Assembly (NCBI RefSeq): GCF_048066115.1
Contig: NZ_JBLTYX010000001.1
Coordinates: 1,054,001-1,118,000, forward strand
DNA length: 64,000 nt
From: Niveispirillum sp048066115
GTDB taxonomy: Bacteria > Pseudomonadota > Alphaproteobacteria > Azospirillales > Azospirillaceae
Direction of reading: 5' to 3'
In this document: positions 40,616 through 49,373 of the stretch, piece after piece
How the letters are laid out: every line of letters begins with the position of its first letter
How positions within the stretch are numbered: the stretch's first letter is position 1
Translations under genes and position numbers: made by a program
The notes under the pieces: generated by a model
What the model saw: only the letters and a program-made list of their open reading frames with translations
Told to the model about the DNA's origin: nothing
Database searches by the model: none

Positions 40616-41530
40616 CTATAGCGGCGGCTGCGCCGTCGGCCAGCTGCCCTGGGCCAGTTGCGCCTTCACGCTCTCGATCAACATGGCCTCCACCTGCTGG
40701 ACGGCCCGCAGCCCCCGGCGCTGCCAATTGGTCGCGATCACCCAGGCTACCCCCAGATCCTCTACCGGCACGTAGGAGAGGCCGGTCGGGCATTGCGCCA
40801 CAACGCAGCAGGGGGCGACGCCGAACCCAACCCCCCGCAGGACCAGATCGACCAGGGAGGTGGAACTGTTCACCTCGCTCCGGAACTTCAACCGGTCGGC
40901 AAGGTGCGGGGCCTGGCGTTCCAGGAACAGCCGGAGACTGTCGGGATAGCCGGTCAGGATCAAGGGCAGGGTCAGCAATTCCTCCACCGCGACCACCGGC
41001 CCGAAGCTGGACCGGTCCTCCACCCGGCAGATCAGGCAGATCTTCTCACGCACCAGCGGCGTCAGATGCATGCCCGCATCGATGCTGTGTGGCAGGACGG
41101 CCAGATCCAGGGCGCCTTCCAGCACCTGCTCCTTCAGGCGCGCGCCGGAATTCTCCACCAGGTCCAGCTGGCAACCGGCATGCGCCCGCAGGAAATCGGC
41201 AGCCACGGGCATGACCAGCTGGGCCAGGACGGAACGCGGCGCCCCGAGCTTCACCATGCCGCTCAGTTCCGTCTCCTCGGCGGTGACGCCGTCCATGAGG
41301 TCGCGCACGCTGGCCAGCACGCGTTCCGCATGCTCATAGACCCGCCTGCCCACATCGGTCAGCGTCACACCGGCGCTGTGGCGGATGAACAGGCTGCGCT
41401 GCACCTCGTCCTCCAGCTTGGCGATGGAACGGCTCAGCGCGGGCTGCGCCACCCGGAGCTGCTGCGCCCCGGCCGCGAAGCTGCCCGCATCGGCGATCAC
41501 CTTGAAATAGCGAAGCTGGCGTAGCTCCAA
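40616..41530 (-). CDS. LysR-family regulator
   Basis: This 304-residue regulator begins MELRQLRYFKVIADAGSFAAGAQQLRVAQPALSRSIAKLEDEV, the LysR helix-turn-helix. It has a two-lobed effector domain (LGAPRSVLAQLVMPVAADFL and onward). The start codon is TTG at 41530 with GGGAGA 8 bases upstream; the canonical N-terminus fixes this choice. It is divergent from the gamma-glutamyltransferase gene at 41761, the likely target, with ~230 bases between for shared control. Confidence 0.92.
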   Translation of the reverse strand: MELRQLRYFKVIADAGSFAAGAQQLRVAQPALSRSIAKLEDEVQRSLFIRHSAGVTLTDVGRRVYEHAERVLASVRDLMDGVTAEETELSGMVKLGAPRSVLAQLVMPVAADFLRAHAGCQLDLVENSGARLKEQVLEGALDLAVLPHSIDAGMHLTPLVREKICLICRVEDRSSFGPVVAVEELLTLPLILTGYPDSLRLFLERQAPHLADRLKFRSEVNSSTSLVDLVLRGVGFGVAPCCVVAQCPTGLSYVPVEDLGVAWVIATNWQRRGLRAVQQVEAMLIESVKAQLAQGSWPTAQPPL

Positions 41531-41760
41531 CGCATTTTCTCCCGATCATCGCTTTGCAACATCCCGGGCCGCGGGCGGCCGGTGATCATCGGGCATGATG
41601 CTCGCGCGCAGCCGCGTCGCGCAACAGGTCTTGGGACGATCCCCCCGCTATTACAATGCTGAATGAGATCGATGAGGAAGAGGTCTTGGCGCTGCCGAAA
41701 CCACTTGCGGAATACTCCGCCCCATTCACGCGGACACATCCGGACAGGGGTTGAGGGTAG

Positions 41761-43575
41761 ATGAAGCGGTTCATGGCGCGGCCTGAGCTCAGTGGAACAT
41801 TCGGTGCGGTCGCTTCGACCCACTGGATCGCATCGGCGGTCGGAATGCGCATCCTGGAAGCGGGCGGCAACGCCTTCGATGCCGCCGCGGCGGCCGGCTT
41901 CACCCTGCAGGTGGTGGAACCGCACCTGAACGGCCCCGGCGGTGACGCCCCGATCATCGTGGCCCGCGCGGAGGATGAGACCCCCACCGTGATCTGTGGG
42001 CAGGGCGTCGCGCCAGCCGCCGCCACGATCGAGCGTTTCCAGTCGCTGGGCCTCGACCTCATCCCGGCGACCGGCCTGCTGGCGGCCTGCGTCCCCGGCG
42101 CCTTCGGGGCCTGGCTGACCATGCTGCGCGACTGGGGCACCGTACCGCTCCGCCAGGTTCTGGAACCGGCCATCCATTATGCACGGCATGGGCACCCGCT
42201 GCTGCCCAATACCGCCAGTACCATCGCGTCCGTGCGCGACCTGTTCGTCGATGATTGGCGCAGTTCCGCCGCCATCTTCCTGCACAATGGTGAGACGCCG
42301 CAGGCCGGCAGCCTGTTCGCCAACCCGGCGCTGGCCGATTTCTACCAGCGCCTGTTGCGCCAGGCGGAAAGCGCCTCCTCCTCGCGCGAGGGGCAGATCG
42401 ATGCAGCACTGCGCCATTGGTACGAAGGCGAGGTGGCGGAAACCATCGACGGCTTTTGCCGCACCCATGAGGCCATGGATGTCAGCGGCCGCCGGCATGG
42501 CGGGCTGCTACGCGCCACGGATATGGCCGGCTGGCGCCCGCCGATCGAACAGGCATGCGGCGTCGACCAGGGCGACTACACAATCTTCAAATGCGGGGCC
42601 TGGAGCCAGGGCCCGTCGCTTCTGCAGGCGCTACGCATCCTGGAAGGGTTCGATATCGGGCGCTATGCGCCGACCAACCCGGACTTCGTCCATCTGGTCA
42701 CCGAAACCCTGAAGCTGGTCATGGCCGATCGCGACGCCTGGTATGGCGACGATCCGGACGTGCCGCTGGAAACCCTGCTGAGCAGCCGCTATGCCAGTGA
42801 ACGTCGCTCCTTGATTACCGACCGGGCCAGCACGGAATTGCGGCCAGGGGCGGTCGCCGGCCGCAAGCCCCCCTTCCCGCCCGTGGTGCCACTGGGCGGC
42901 CGCCAGCCATCGGCGGCCGCCGGCGGTGGTGAGCCGACCATGGCCCGCACCACCACCCCGGCGGAGGACGGCCCCAGCCTGACGGGCGACACCTGCCATC
43001 TGGACGTGGTCGATCGCTGGGGCAACATGGTTTCGGCCACGCCGTCGGGCGGCTGGCTGCAATCCAGCCCCGTGGTGCCGGCACTGGGATTTCCGCTGGG
43101 CACCCGCATGCAGATGTTCTGGCTGCAACCGGGCCTGGCCAGCAGCCTGCGCCCGGGCCGGCGCCCGCGCACCACGCTCACGCCATCGATGGCGTTCCGC
43201 CAGGGGCGGCCCTATCTGTCCTTCGGAACGCCCGGCGGTGACCAGCAGGACCAATGGTCGCTGCTGCTCTGGCTCTATCATCGCCAGTGCGGCCTGCCCC
43301 TGCAGGCGGCGATCGAGACCCCGGCCTTCCACACCGACCACATGCTGGCCAGCTTCTGGCCGCGCGAAGTGGCACTGGGGACGCTGACCGTCGAAGGACG
43401 CTATCCGCAGCAGACGGTCCAGGAACTGACGCGCCGGGGCCATGCGGTCACGGTCGGCGGCGACTGGTCGGAAGGCCGGCTTTCCGCCTGCGCCTTCGAT
43501 CGCGACGGCGGCAATCCGATCATCCGCGCCGCCGCCAACCCGCGCGGCATGCAAGGTTACGCGGTCGCCCGCTGA
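41761..43575 (+). CDS. Gamma-glutamyltransferase-family Ntn hydrolase
   Basis: This 604-residue protein reads TFGAVASTHWIASAVGMRILEAGGNAFDAAAAAGFTLQVVEPHLNGPGGD (substrate-side GGT signature). GDTCHLDVVDRWGNMVSATPSGGW holds the expected self-cleavage and catalytic threonine T411. PGGDQQDQW is also seen. No signal peptide is found, so it should be cytoplasmic, unlike classical periplasmic GGT. It would hydrolyse or transfer gamma-glutamyl, glutaryl-7-ACA or related acyl groups. It is divergent from LysR and convergent with the crotonase operon. A role in opening an amide of a conjugated compound is plausible. Confidence 0.87.
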   Translation: MKRFMARPELSGTFGAVASTHWIASAVGMRILEAGGNAFDAAAAAGFTLQVVEPHLNGPGGDAPIIVARAEDETPTVICGQGVAPAAATIERFQSLGLDLIPATGLLAACVPGAFGAWLTMLRDWGTVPLRQVLEPAIHYARHGHPLLPNTASTIASVRDLFVDDWRSSAAIFLHNGETPQAGSLFANPALADFYQRLLRQAESASSSREGQIDAALRHWYEGEVAETIDGFCRTHEAMDVSGRRHGGLLRATDMAGWRPPIEQACGVDQGDYTIFKCGAWSQGPSLLQALRILEGFDIGRYAPTNPDFVHLVTETLKLVMADRDAWYGDDPDVPLETLLSSRYASERRSLITDRASTELRPGAVAGRKPPFPPVVPLGGRQPSAAAGGGEPTMARTTTPAEDGPSLTGDTCHLDVVDRWGNMVSATPSGGWLQSSPVVPALGFPLGTRMQMFWLQPGLASSLRPGRRPRTTLTPSMAFRQGRPYLSFGTPGGDQQDQWSLLLWLYHRQCGLPLQAAIETPAFHTDHMLASFWPREVALGTLTVEGRYPQQTVQELTRRGHAVTVGGDWSEGRLSACAFDRDGGNPIIRAAANPRGMQGYAVAR

Positions 43576-43591
43576 CGGGCGGCCGATGCCA

Positions 43592-44368
43592 TCAGGCGCT
43601 AAAGCAGGGCCGCCGCTTTTCCCGGAACGCGGCGATGCCCTCCACCGCGTCCGGCCCTGCGGCGCATGCCGTCAGAGCCCGCACTTCCAGGTCCAGATGG
43701 GTCTCCAGATCGGCCAGGGGCGCGTCCAGCAGCAGGGCCCGCGTCCGCTGGAATGCCGTCGGCGATCCGTGGGCAAGGCACCCGGCCACCGCCATTGCCG
43801 CTTCCATCAACTGCGCATCCGGCACCACCCGCGTCACCAGGCCGATCCGTTCCGCCTCCACCGCATCGATCCTCTCACCCAGCAGCAGCAGGCGTTGCGC
43901 CTGGCGCAGACCGACCAGCCGGGGCAGCCACCAGCTGGCCCCCACATCCGGCGACAGCCCGACGGCGCCATAGGCGCCGATGAAGGTCGCGGACGCGGCG
44001 GCGAAGGCCACATCCCCCATGACCGCCAGGCCCAGTCCCGCCCCGGCGGCAGCACCATTGATCGCCGTGACCAGCGGCTTGCGCATCCGGGCCAGCCGCA
44101 CCTGTGCGGCATGGACCGGCCCGGTGAGCCGTCGCATCAGCCCAGGCGCCTCTTCTCCGGCCTGGGCGAAAGCGTCGATATCGCCGCCCGCGCAGAACAG
44201 GGCGCCCGCACCGGTGAGCACGATGGCGCGGACGGACGCATCGGCCTCGCACGCCGTCACGGCGGCCAGCAGCGCATCGGCCAGCTCGATATTGATCGCG
44301 TTGCCCCGGTCGGGCCGGGCAAGCGTGATCGTGGCGATCGCATCCGTCCGCTTCAGGTCAAGGCACAT
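43592..44368 (-). CDS. Enoyl-CoA hydratase/isomerase (crotonase) family
   Basis: This 258-residue crotonase has ITLARPDRGNAINIELADALLAAV, the oxyanion-hole segment LTGAGALFCAGGDIDAFAQA, and NGAAAGAGLGLAVMGDVAFAAASATF, AYGAVGLSPDVGASWWLPRLVG. GD-WWLP is like 2-(1,2-epoxy)phenylacetyl-CoA isomerase or PaaG-type relatives. GGAG precedes the ATG. It is the last gene of the operon FAD monooxygenase, PLP dehydratase, cyclodeaminase, crotonase; 19 bases separate it from the gene before. Confidence 0.88.
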   Translation of the reverse strand: MCLDLKRTDAIATITLARPDRGNAINIELADALLAAVTACEADASVRAIVLTGAGALFCAGGDIDAFAQAGEEAPGLMRRLTGPVHAAQVRLARMRKPLVTAINGAAAGAGLGLAVMGDVAFAAASATFIGAYGAVGLSPDVGASWWLPRLVGLRQAQRLLLLGERIDAVEAERIGLVTRVVPDAQLMEAAMAVAGCLAHGSPTAFQRTRALLLDAPLADLETHLDLEVRALTACAAGPDAVEGIAAFREKRRPCFSA

Positions 44369-44387
44369 GAGTGGACTCCGGATATGA

Positions 44388-45386
44388 TTATAGTTCGGCC
44401 AGAAGACCCAGGTTCTCCGCCTCGGCCACAGCGAGTACGGCGGTGCAGGCGGCCAGGTCCTGGGCGGCGATGCCCAGCGACTTGTAGAGGGTGATGTCGT
44501 CACCATCGGCCCGGCCCGGATGGCGGCCAAGATGGACCTCGCCGATCTCGGCGGCGATATGATCCCAGCCGACCTCTCCGGCCTGCACCGCACGAGCCAG
44601 TTCCCCCGCCTGGGCCAGGGCCGACGGGCGGTAATCCACGAAATAGCGGGCCTGGCGGACCCCCTCGCCATCGATTTCGGCGGCGGATTGGACGCTTGCC
44701 CCCACCAGGTTGACATGCGTGCCGGCACCGATCCACCGGCCCCGCAGGATGGGCTCCGCAGAGGCGGTGGCCGTGCAGATCAGGTCGGCCCCGTCGACCG
44801 CGGCCTCGACCGACCCGCAGACGGTGATGGGGGCGGCGATCGATACCTGCGCCCGGGCGGCGAAGCTCCGGGCCTTTTCCGGGTCGCGGCCCCATAGCCG
44901 GACGCTGCGCAGCGGATGGACCAGGGAAAGCGCCGCCAGATGGGCGAATGCCTGCTCACCGGTTCCCAGCAGGGCCAGGTCGCCGGCATCCGGCCGGGCC
45001 AGCACGCGGCTGGCGGCTGCCGTCGCCGCCGGCGTGCGCAGCGCGGTGATTTCGGCAGCGTCCAGCAGCGCCTGCAACTGCCCCGTCGCACTGTTGAACA
45101 GCAGCACGACGCCGGTATGGGAAGACAGGCCTCGCGCCGCATTGCCGGGCATCAGGCACAAGAGCTTGGCACCCAGCGCCGCCGGATCTTCCAGGAAGCC
45201 GGGCATCAGGGCGAAGGCACCCGCCTCTCCCGGCAACGGCATGACCGTGCGCAGGGGAAGCCTCGCCCCGCCGTTGGAGACAACCATCATCGTGTCGCGC
45301 ATCAGGTCGATGCAGGCGGCCAGCGGCAATGCCGTCCGGATGGCCTCGCGCCCCAGGATGCGGAAAGGGGCCGGCGGCGCCCTCAT
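44388..45386 (-). CDS. Ornithine cyclodeaminase / mu-crystallin family
   Basis: This 332-residue NAD(P)-binding enzyme has ARLPLRTVMPLP, LGAKLLCLMPGNAARGLSSHTGVVLLFNSATGQLQALLDAAEITALRTPAATAAAS, then the Rossmann GTGEQA (141-146) and DLICTATAS. Family members deaminate ornithine to proline, reduce imines or act in opine/ectoine metabolism. The start overlaps the stop of the PLP enzyme by four bases (ATGA). The pairing with a threonine-dehydratase-like gene is as in the EutB/EutC pair of ectoine use, but no other ectoine gene is visible. Confidence 0.87.
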   Translation of the reverse strand: MRAPPAPFRILGREAIRTALPLAACIDLMRDTMMVVSNGGARLPLRTVMPLPGEAGAFALMPGFLEDPAALGAKLLCLMPGNAARGLSSHTGVVLLFNSATGQLQALLDAAEITALRTPAATAAASRVLARPDAGDLALLGTGEQAFAHLAALSLVHPLRSVRLWGRDPEKARSFAARAQVSIAAPITVCGSVEAAVDGADLICTATASAEPILRGRWIGAGTHVNLVGASVQSAAEIDGEGVRQARYFVDYRPSALAQAGELARAVQAGEVGWDHIAAEIGEVHLGRHPGRADGDDITLYKSLGIAAQDLAACTAVLAVAEAENLGLLAEL

Positions 45387-46330
45387 GGCACGCCCCCTTG
45401 CAGGATGGTCACCAGATGGCCGGGATCGAGATGCCCGCCGGACAGGATACAGACCACGGGGCCGGGGAAATCCCGGTCCGGGACCGCGGCCACCGTCGCC
45501 GCCCCCGCCCCTTCCACCACCAGGTGATGGCGTTCCACCAGCAGCCGGATGGCACCCGCCACCTGGGAAAGCGACACCACAGCCGTGTCCGCCACCAGCG
45601 CCCTGGCCAGCGGCCACATGGACGGCAGGACGGCGGGGCCGCCCATGCCGGTGATGAAGGTTCTTGGGTTGAAATCGATGGTGACGGGCCCGCCCGCCGC
45701 CCGCGCCGCCGTCAGCGGTGCCCCGGCCTCCGTCTCACACGCGACGACCCTGGCATCGGACCCCGCACCCCTCAAAGCGGCGGCGATGCCGACCGACAGG
45801 CCGCCACCGCCATAGGGTGCCAGGATGGTGGCGGCATCGGGCAGATCCTCCAGGATCTCCAGGCCGATGGTGCCGTTGCCGGCCAGAACGTCGGGATCGG
45901 TGACGGGATGGATGAAGGCGGGATCGTCGCCGGGCTGCGCCAGCATGGCCCACCAATCACCATAGGGTACGGCAATGACGCGGGCACCCAGCCGCTTCAG
46001 CGCCTCCACCTTGCTCGCCGCCGCCGTTTCGGGAACATAGCTGGTGACGGGGCAGCCGAGCGCCCGGCCGGCATAGGCCAGCCCCTGCGCGAAATTGCCG
46101 GCGCTGGCGGTGAACACCCCCGACGGTGCCAGTTCGCGCCGCCGCAGCAGCGCATTGGCGCCGCAGCGGATCTTGAAGGACCCGACGGCCTGCAAATTCT
46201 CGCACTTGAGATAGATGTCGGTCCGTCCCGCGACCTGGAGGCGCAGCAGCGGCGTGCGCAAGGCCAGCGGCCGGATACGGTCGCGGGCCGCCGCGAAGAT
46301 TTCCAGGCCGAGATCGATATGCGTGCCCAT
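45383..46330 (-). CDS. Threonine/serine dehydratase-like PLP enzyme
   Basis: This 315-residue fold-type II PLP enzyme has YLKCENLQAVGSFKIRCGANAL with Schiff-base K53, TASAGNFAQGLAYAGRALG, the phosphate-binding APYGGGGLSVGIAAAL, and LSGGHLDP at the end. It would dehydrate or eliminate from a beta-hydroxy amino acid. It lacks the ACT domain of biosynthetic IlvA. It begins 3 bases after the FAD monooxygenase stop and overlaps the cyclodeaminase. The substrate may be a hydroxylated amino acid made by the operon. Confidence 0.88.
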   Translation of the reverse strand: MGTHIDLGLEIFAAARDRIRPLALRTPLLRLQVAGRTDIYLKCENLQAVGSFKIRCGANALLRRRELAPSGVFTASAGNFAQGLAYAGRALGCPVTSYVPETAAASKVEALKRLGARVIAVPYGDWWAMLAQPGDDPAFIHPVTDPDVLAGNGTIGLEILEDLPDAATILAPYGGGGLSVGIAAALRGAGSDARVVACETEAGAPLTAARAAGGPVTIDFNPRTFITGMGGPAVLPSMWPLARALVADTAVVSLSQVAGAIRLLVERHHLVVEGAGAATVAAVPDRDFPGPVVCILSGGHLDPGHLVTILQGGVP

Positions 46331-46333
46331 GCC

Positions 46334-47563
46334 TCATGCCGATCCGCTGGAGACGGGTGCTGGCTGCGGCACGGTGGCGATATCCAGCAGGCTGTGCACC
46401 TTGCGGGAATTGCGGCTGACCAGGCCCAGCCGCGACAGCAGCGGTGACAGGCGGATCATGCTGTTGCGCAGCCACAGCTTGGTGGAATTGTCCGGCACCA
46501 TGATCGAGCTGCCATCCGCCGCCGTCGCCTGGTTGGCCTCGATGAAGGGGCGCGCCAGACGTTCATATTCCTTGAACGCTGCCTCGTGGCTGGCATGGCT
46601 GGCCAGGGCGCTGGCCAGCACATAGGCCCCGACCAGCGCGATGCTGGTGCCCTGGCCGGAGAAGAAGGACGGCGCGAAGGCCGCATCGCCGACCAGCGCC
46701 ACCCGGCCCCGCGACCAGCTGGGCATGCGGATCTGCATCATCGTATCGAAATAGAGATCGTCGCTGCGGTCCAGGCCCTTCAGCAGGTTCGGCACCATCC
46801 AGCCTTCACCCCCGAACCCGTCATGCAGCGCCCGGCGCTGCCAGCCGGCGTCGCCCAGCGCGTCCCGCGGCGGCTCCGGCATCTTCATCACCATGATGCC
46901 ATGGATGCAGGCCTGATCGCCGATCGCGTACAGGCCGGCCATCTTCTGCTGCGCGTTGAAGACGCAGCCTTCGCGCACCATGCCGAATTCGTTGGGCATG
47001 GTGAAGACACCGAAACAATAGCCGAGATAGCGACTGAACCGCTCCTCCGGGCCGAAAACCATGGCGCGGGTACGCGAATGCAGGCCGTCGGCACCGATCA
47101 CGAGGTCGAAGCTGCGTCTTTGCCCGCTCTGGAAGGTGACGGCGACCGCGTCGGGACCATCCTCCAGCGCCGTGACATGGTCGGAGAATATATACTCGAA
47201 CTTGTCGCGGGTGAGGTCGTGGAGGATCGAGGTCAGGCTGCCGCGCGGCAGTTCCACATCCTTGTGCGCCTCGGCCCCCATCAGTGCGTCGGGATCGATG
47301 GAGCCCACCTTGCGGCCGTCCCGCCGGATGAAGGTGAATTTGCGGGTATGGACATGCGCGGCCTTCAGCGCCGGCAGGATGCCCATGCGCTCGATCACGT
47401 CGATCGCCGTGCCACGGACATCGATGGCATAGCCGCCCAGACGGATGGTCGGCGCCCGCTCCACCAGCGTGACGTCGAACCCATGCCGATGCAGCCAATA
47501 GCCCAGCGCCGGACCCGCGATGCTGGCCCCGGAAATGAGAACGCGTCGTCTGCTCCCGCTCAA
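46334..47563 (-). CDS. FAD-dependent monooxygenase, TetX/PHBH-like
   Basis: This is a 409-residue class A flavoprotein: VLISGASIAGPALGYWLHRHGFDVTLVERAP (FAD loop), DLVIGADGLHSRTRAMVFG (DG motif), and VALVGDAAFAPSFFSGQGTSIALVGAYVLA (GD motif). It would hydroxylate an aromatic or antibiotic-like substrate. The start is TTG at 47563 with AAGGA 9 bases upstream; no ATG is in frame near. It heads the minus-strand operon with the PLP dehydratase and is divergent from the MFS gene at 47802. Resistance by oxidation plus export is an alternative to catabolism. Confidence 0.88.
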   Translation of the reverse strand: MSGSRRRVLISGASIAGPALGYWLHRHGFDVTLVERAPTIRLGGYAIDVRGTAIDVIERMGILPALKAAHVHTRKFTFIRRDGRKVGSIDPDALMGAEAHKDVELPRGSLTSILHDLTRDKFEYIFSDHVTALEDGPDAVAVTFQSGQRRSFDLVIGADGLHSRTRAMVFGPEERFSRYLGYCFGVFTMPNEFGMVREGCVFNAQQKMAGLYAIGDQACIHGIMVMKMPEPPRDALGDAGWQRRALHDGFGGEGWMVPNLLKGLDRSDDLYFDTMMQIRMPSWSRGRVALVGDAAFAPSFFSGQGTSIALVGAYVLASALASHASHEAAFKEYERLARPFIEANQATAADGSSIMVPDNSTKLWLRNSMIRLSPLLSRLGLVSRNSRKVHSLLDIATVPQPAPVSSGSA

Positions 47564-47801
47564 AGCATCGTATCCTTGTTCTGATGGGATGGGGCCGCCG
47601 CCCCTCTTGAACCGACGCTATCCGCCCGCCGCCGCCGCCGTCCAATCCTACCTGCTCATGCGGAATATTCCCGCGCGGCATCGGCCCCCTATGTCCGCGA
47701 TGAATAGGGACGATGAGGAGACGGTCTTTGCCGTGGTACCGGGCGATGGACAGGATCGGGTTGGACTTGGCACCATGCGTCATCCTGGAAGGAATACACC
47801 T

Positions 47802-49076
47802 GTGGGCACACGTTTCACGCTTTTCGCGCTGTTCGTCGTATCGGTACTGGCCTTCCTCGACCGGCAGCTGCTGAACATCCTGGTCGCACCCATGCGCGCG
47901 GATTTGCAGATCAGCGACGGCCAGTTCAGCCTGCTGCAGGGTGCCGCGTTCGGGCTGACCTATTGCCTGGCGGCATTCCCCATCGCCTGGCTGTCCGACC
48001 GGGTGAGCCGGAAGGCGGTGATCATGGTCAGCGTCGCCGTCTGGAGCATCGCCACGCTGCTGTTCGGCATGGCCAGCAGCTTGGGCCTGTTGCTGGCCGC
48101 GCGCATGGCCGTGGCGCTGGGCGAAGCCGGGCTGTCGCCGGCCGCCATCTCCATCCTGCGCCAGAGCTACCCCGTGGACCGGCAGGCCTTCGCCATGGGG
48201 GCCCTGACGCTCAGCGTCTATGTCGGCGGCGGCGCGTCGCTGGCCATCGGCGGCCCCGTGCTGGACTGGCTGACGGCCCATGCGTCCGATCCGGCGCCCG
48301 GCCTGTCCTGGCTGTCGGAACTGGCGCCGTGGCGCTGGCTGTTCGTCGCCTGCGCGGTGCTAGGCATCCTGGGCGTGGTCCTGATGGCGTTCATGCGCGA
48401 ACCGGAACGCCAGCCGGTACCGAAGGAAAGCACCTCGCTCGCCGCCTTCCTGGCCGCGATCCGCAACGACCGCGCCGCGATCCTGGCCTATCTCGTGGCG
48501 TTCACCGCCATCGCGGCCCTGGTGACCGCCGCCACGTCCTGGACGCCCACCCTGTTCATCCGCGAGCATCAATGGAGCGCCCGGCAGACCGGTGCCGCCT
48601 ATGGCGCGGTCTATCTGGTGTGCGGGGCCATCGGCGCCCTGGGCGGCGGCAAGCTGATCAGCGACCTGGCCGCGCGCGGGCATCGCGATGCACTGATCCG
48701 GACGGTCAGGGCAGCGATCCTGCTGCTGGGCGGGGCGACCCTCGCGTCCTGCCTGGTTCCCCATCCGCTGGCGGCCCTGGCGGCGGCGGGTGCGGGGATG
48801 CTGGCGGTCGGGGCGGTGATCGCGGCGGGACCCTACGGGTTCCAGGCGCTGTTCCCACGACAGTTCAGCGCCCGCGCGGTCGCCCTCTACTTCCTGGTTC
48901 CGGGCACCATCGGCACGGTGCTGGGCCCCTCCTCCGTGCCGTTGCTGGCGCGACTGCTGGGTGCACCGGAGGGGATCGGGGTACCGCTGGCCCTATGCGC
49001 AATGGTAACGACGGTGTGGGCCTGGGCCTGCCTGACGATCTTCCTGCGCTTCCAGGCGCGCAGGCCCGCCCCCTGA
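47802..49076 (+). CDS. MFS transporter
   Basis: This 424-residue protein has 12 helices. DRQLLNILVAPMRADLQISDGQFSLLQGAAFGLTYCLAAFPIAWLSDRVSRKAVIMVS is the N-terminal MFS signature with loop 2-3 motif. It looks like the spinster-type/hexuronate group. I take GTG 47802 (AAGGAA 7 bases upstream) as start, since homology starts there; ATG 47775 and an open frame further up lack support. It is divergent from the FAD monooxygenase operon and probably moves its substrate. A strong terminator follows at 49109. Confidence 0.87.
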   Translation: MGTRFTLFALFVVSVLAFLDRQLLNILVAPMRADLQISDGQFSLLQGAAFGLTYCLAAFPIAWLSDRVSRKAVIMVSVAVWSIATLLFGMASSLGLLLAARMAVALGEAGLSPAAISILRQSYPVDRQAFAMGALTLSVYVGGGASLAIGGPVLDWLTAHASDPAPGLSWLSELAPWRWLFVACAVLGILGVVLMAFMREPERQPVPKESTSLAAFLAAIRNDRAAILAYLVAFTAIAALVTAATSWTPTLFIREHQWSARQTGAAYGAVYLVCGAIGALGGGKLISDLAARGHRDALIRTVRAAILLLGGATLASCLVPHPLAALAAAGAGMLAVGAVIAAGPYGFQALFPRQFSARAVALYFLVPGTIGTVLGPSSVPLLARLLGAPEGIGVPLALCAMVTTVWAWACLTIFLRFQARRPAP

Positions 49077-49108
49077 CGGTCATTCCACCCTTCGAGTACC
49101 GCATCCAC

Positions 49109-49145
49109 ACGCCACGCGCCGAGCCATCGGCGCGTGGCGTTTTTC
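49109..49145 (+). terminator. Rho-independent terminator after the MFS gene
   Basis: ACGCCACGCGCCG pairs perfectly with CGGCGCGTGGCGT across AGCCAT, followed by TTTTC. It separates the MFS gene from the receptor operon at 49374. Confidence 0.9.
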
Positions 49146-49373
49146 ATTCCGGCTAATGCCGCTCCGGCATGGGAGTGGTGAAGCGGACCCACAACTTCCG
49201 CGCAAAACAAGGCAGATGAAAGCCGATGCCCCTCCATCCCCTATACCCTGCATGAATGGATTGGATGAACACACGGTGTTGGCATGCCGGCGCGCTTTGC
49301 CGCCTACTTGGCCGCACATGATCAGCCAGGAAGCAGTCAAGCATCCGGCGACGTCTCTCAGGGGGACACGGGA

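Noticed and set aside
44388..46330. Calling the pair an ectoine-utilisation eutBC
   Set aside because: The gene pairing matches, but there are no ectoine hydrolase, deacetylase or transporter genes nearby.
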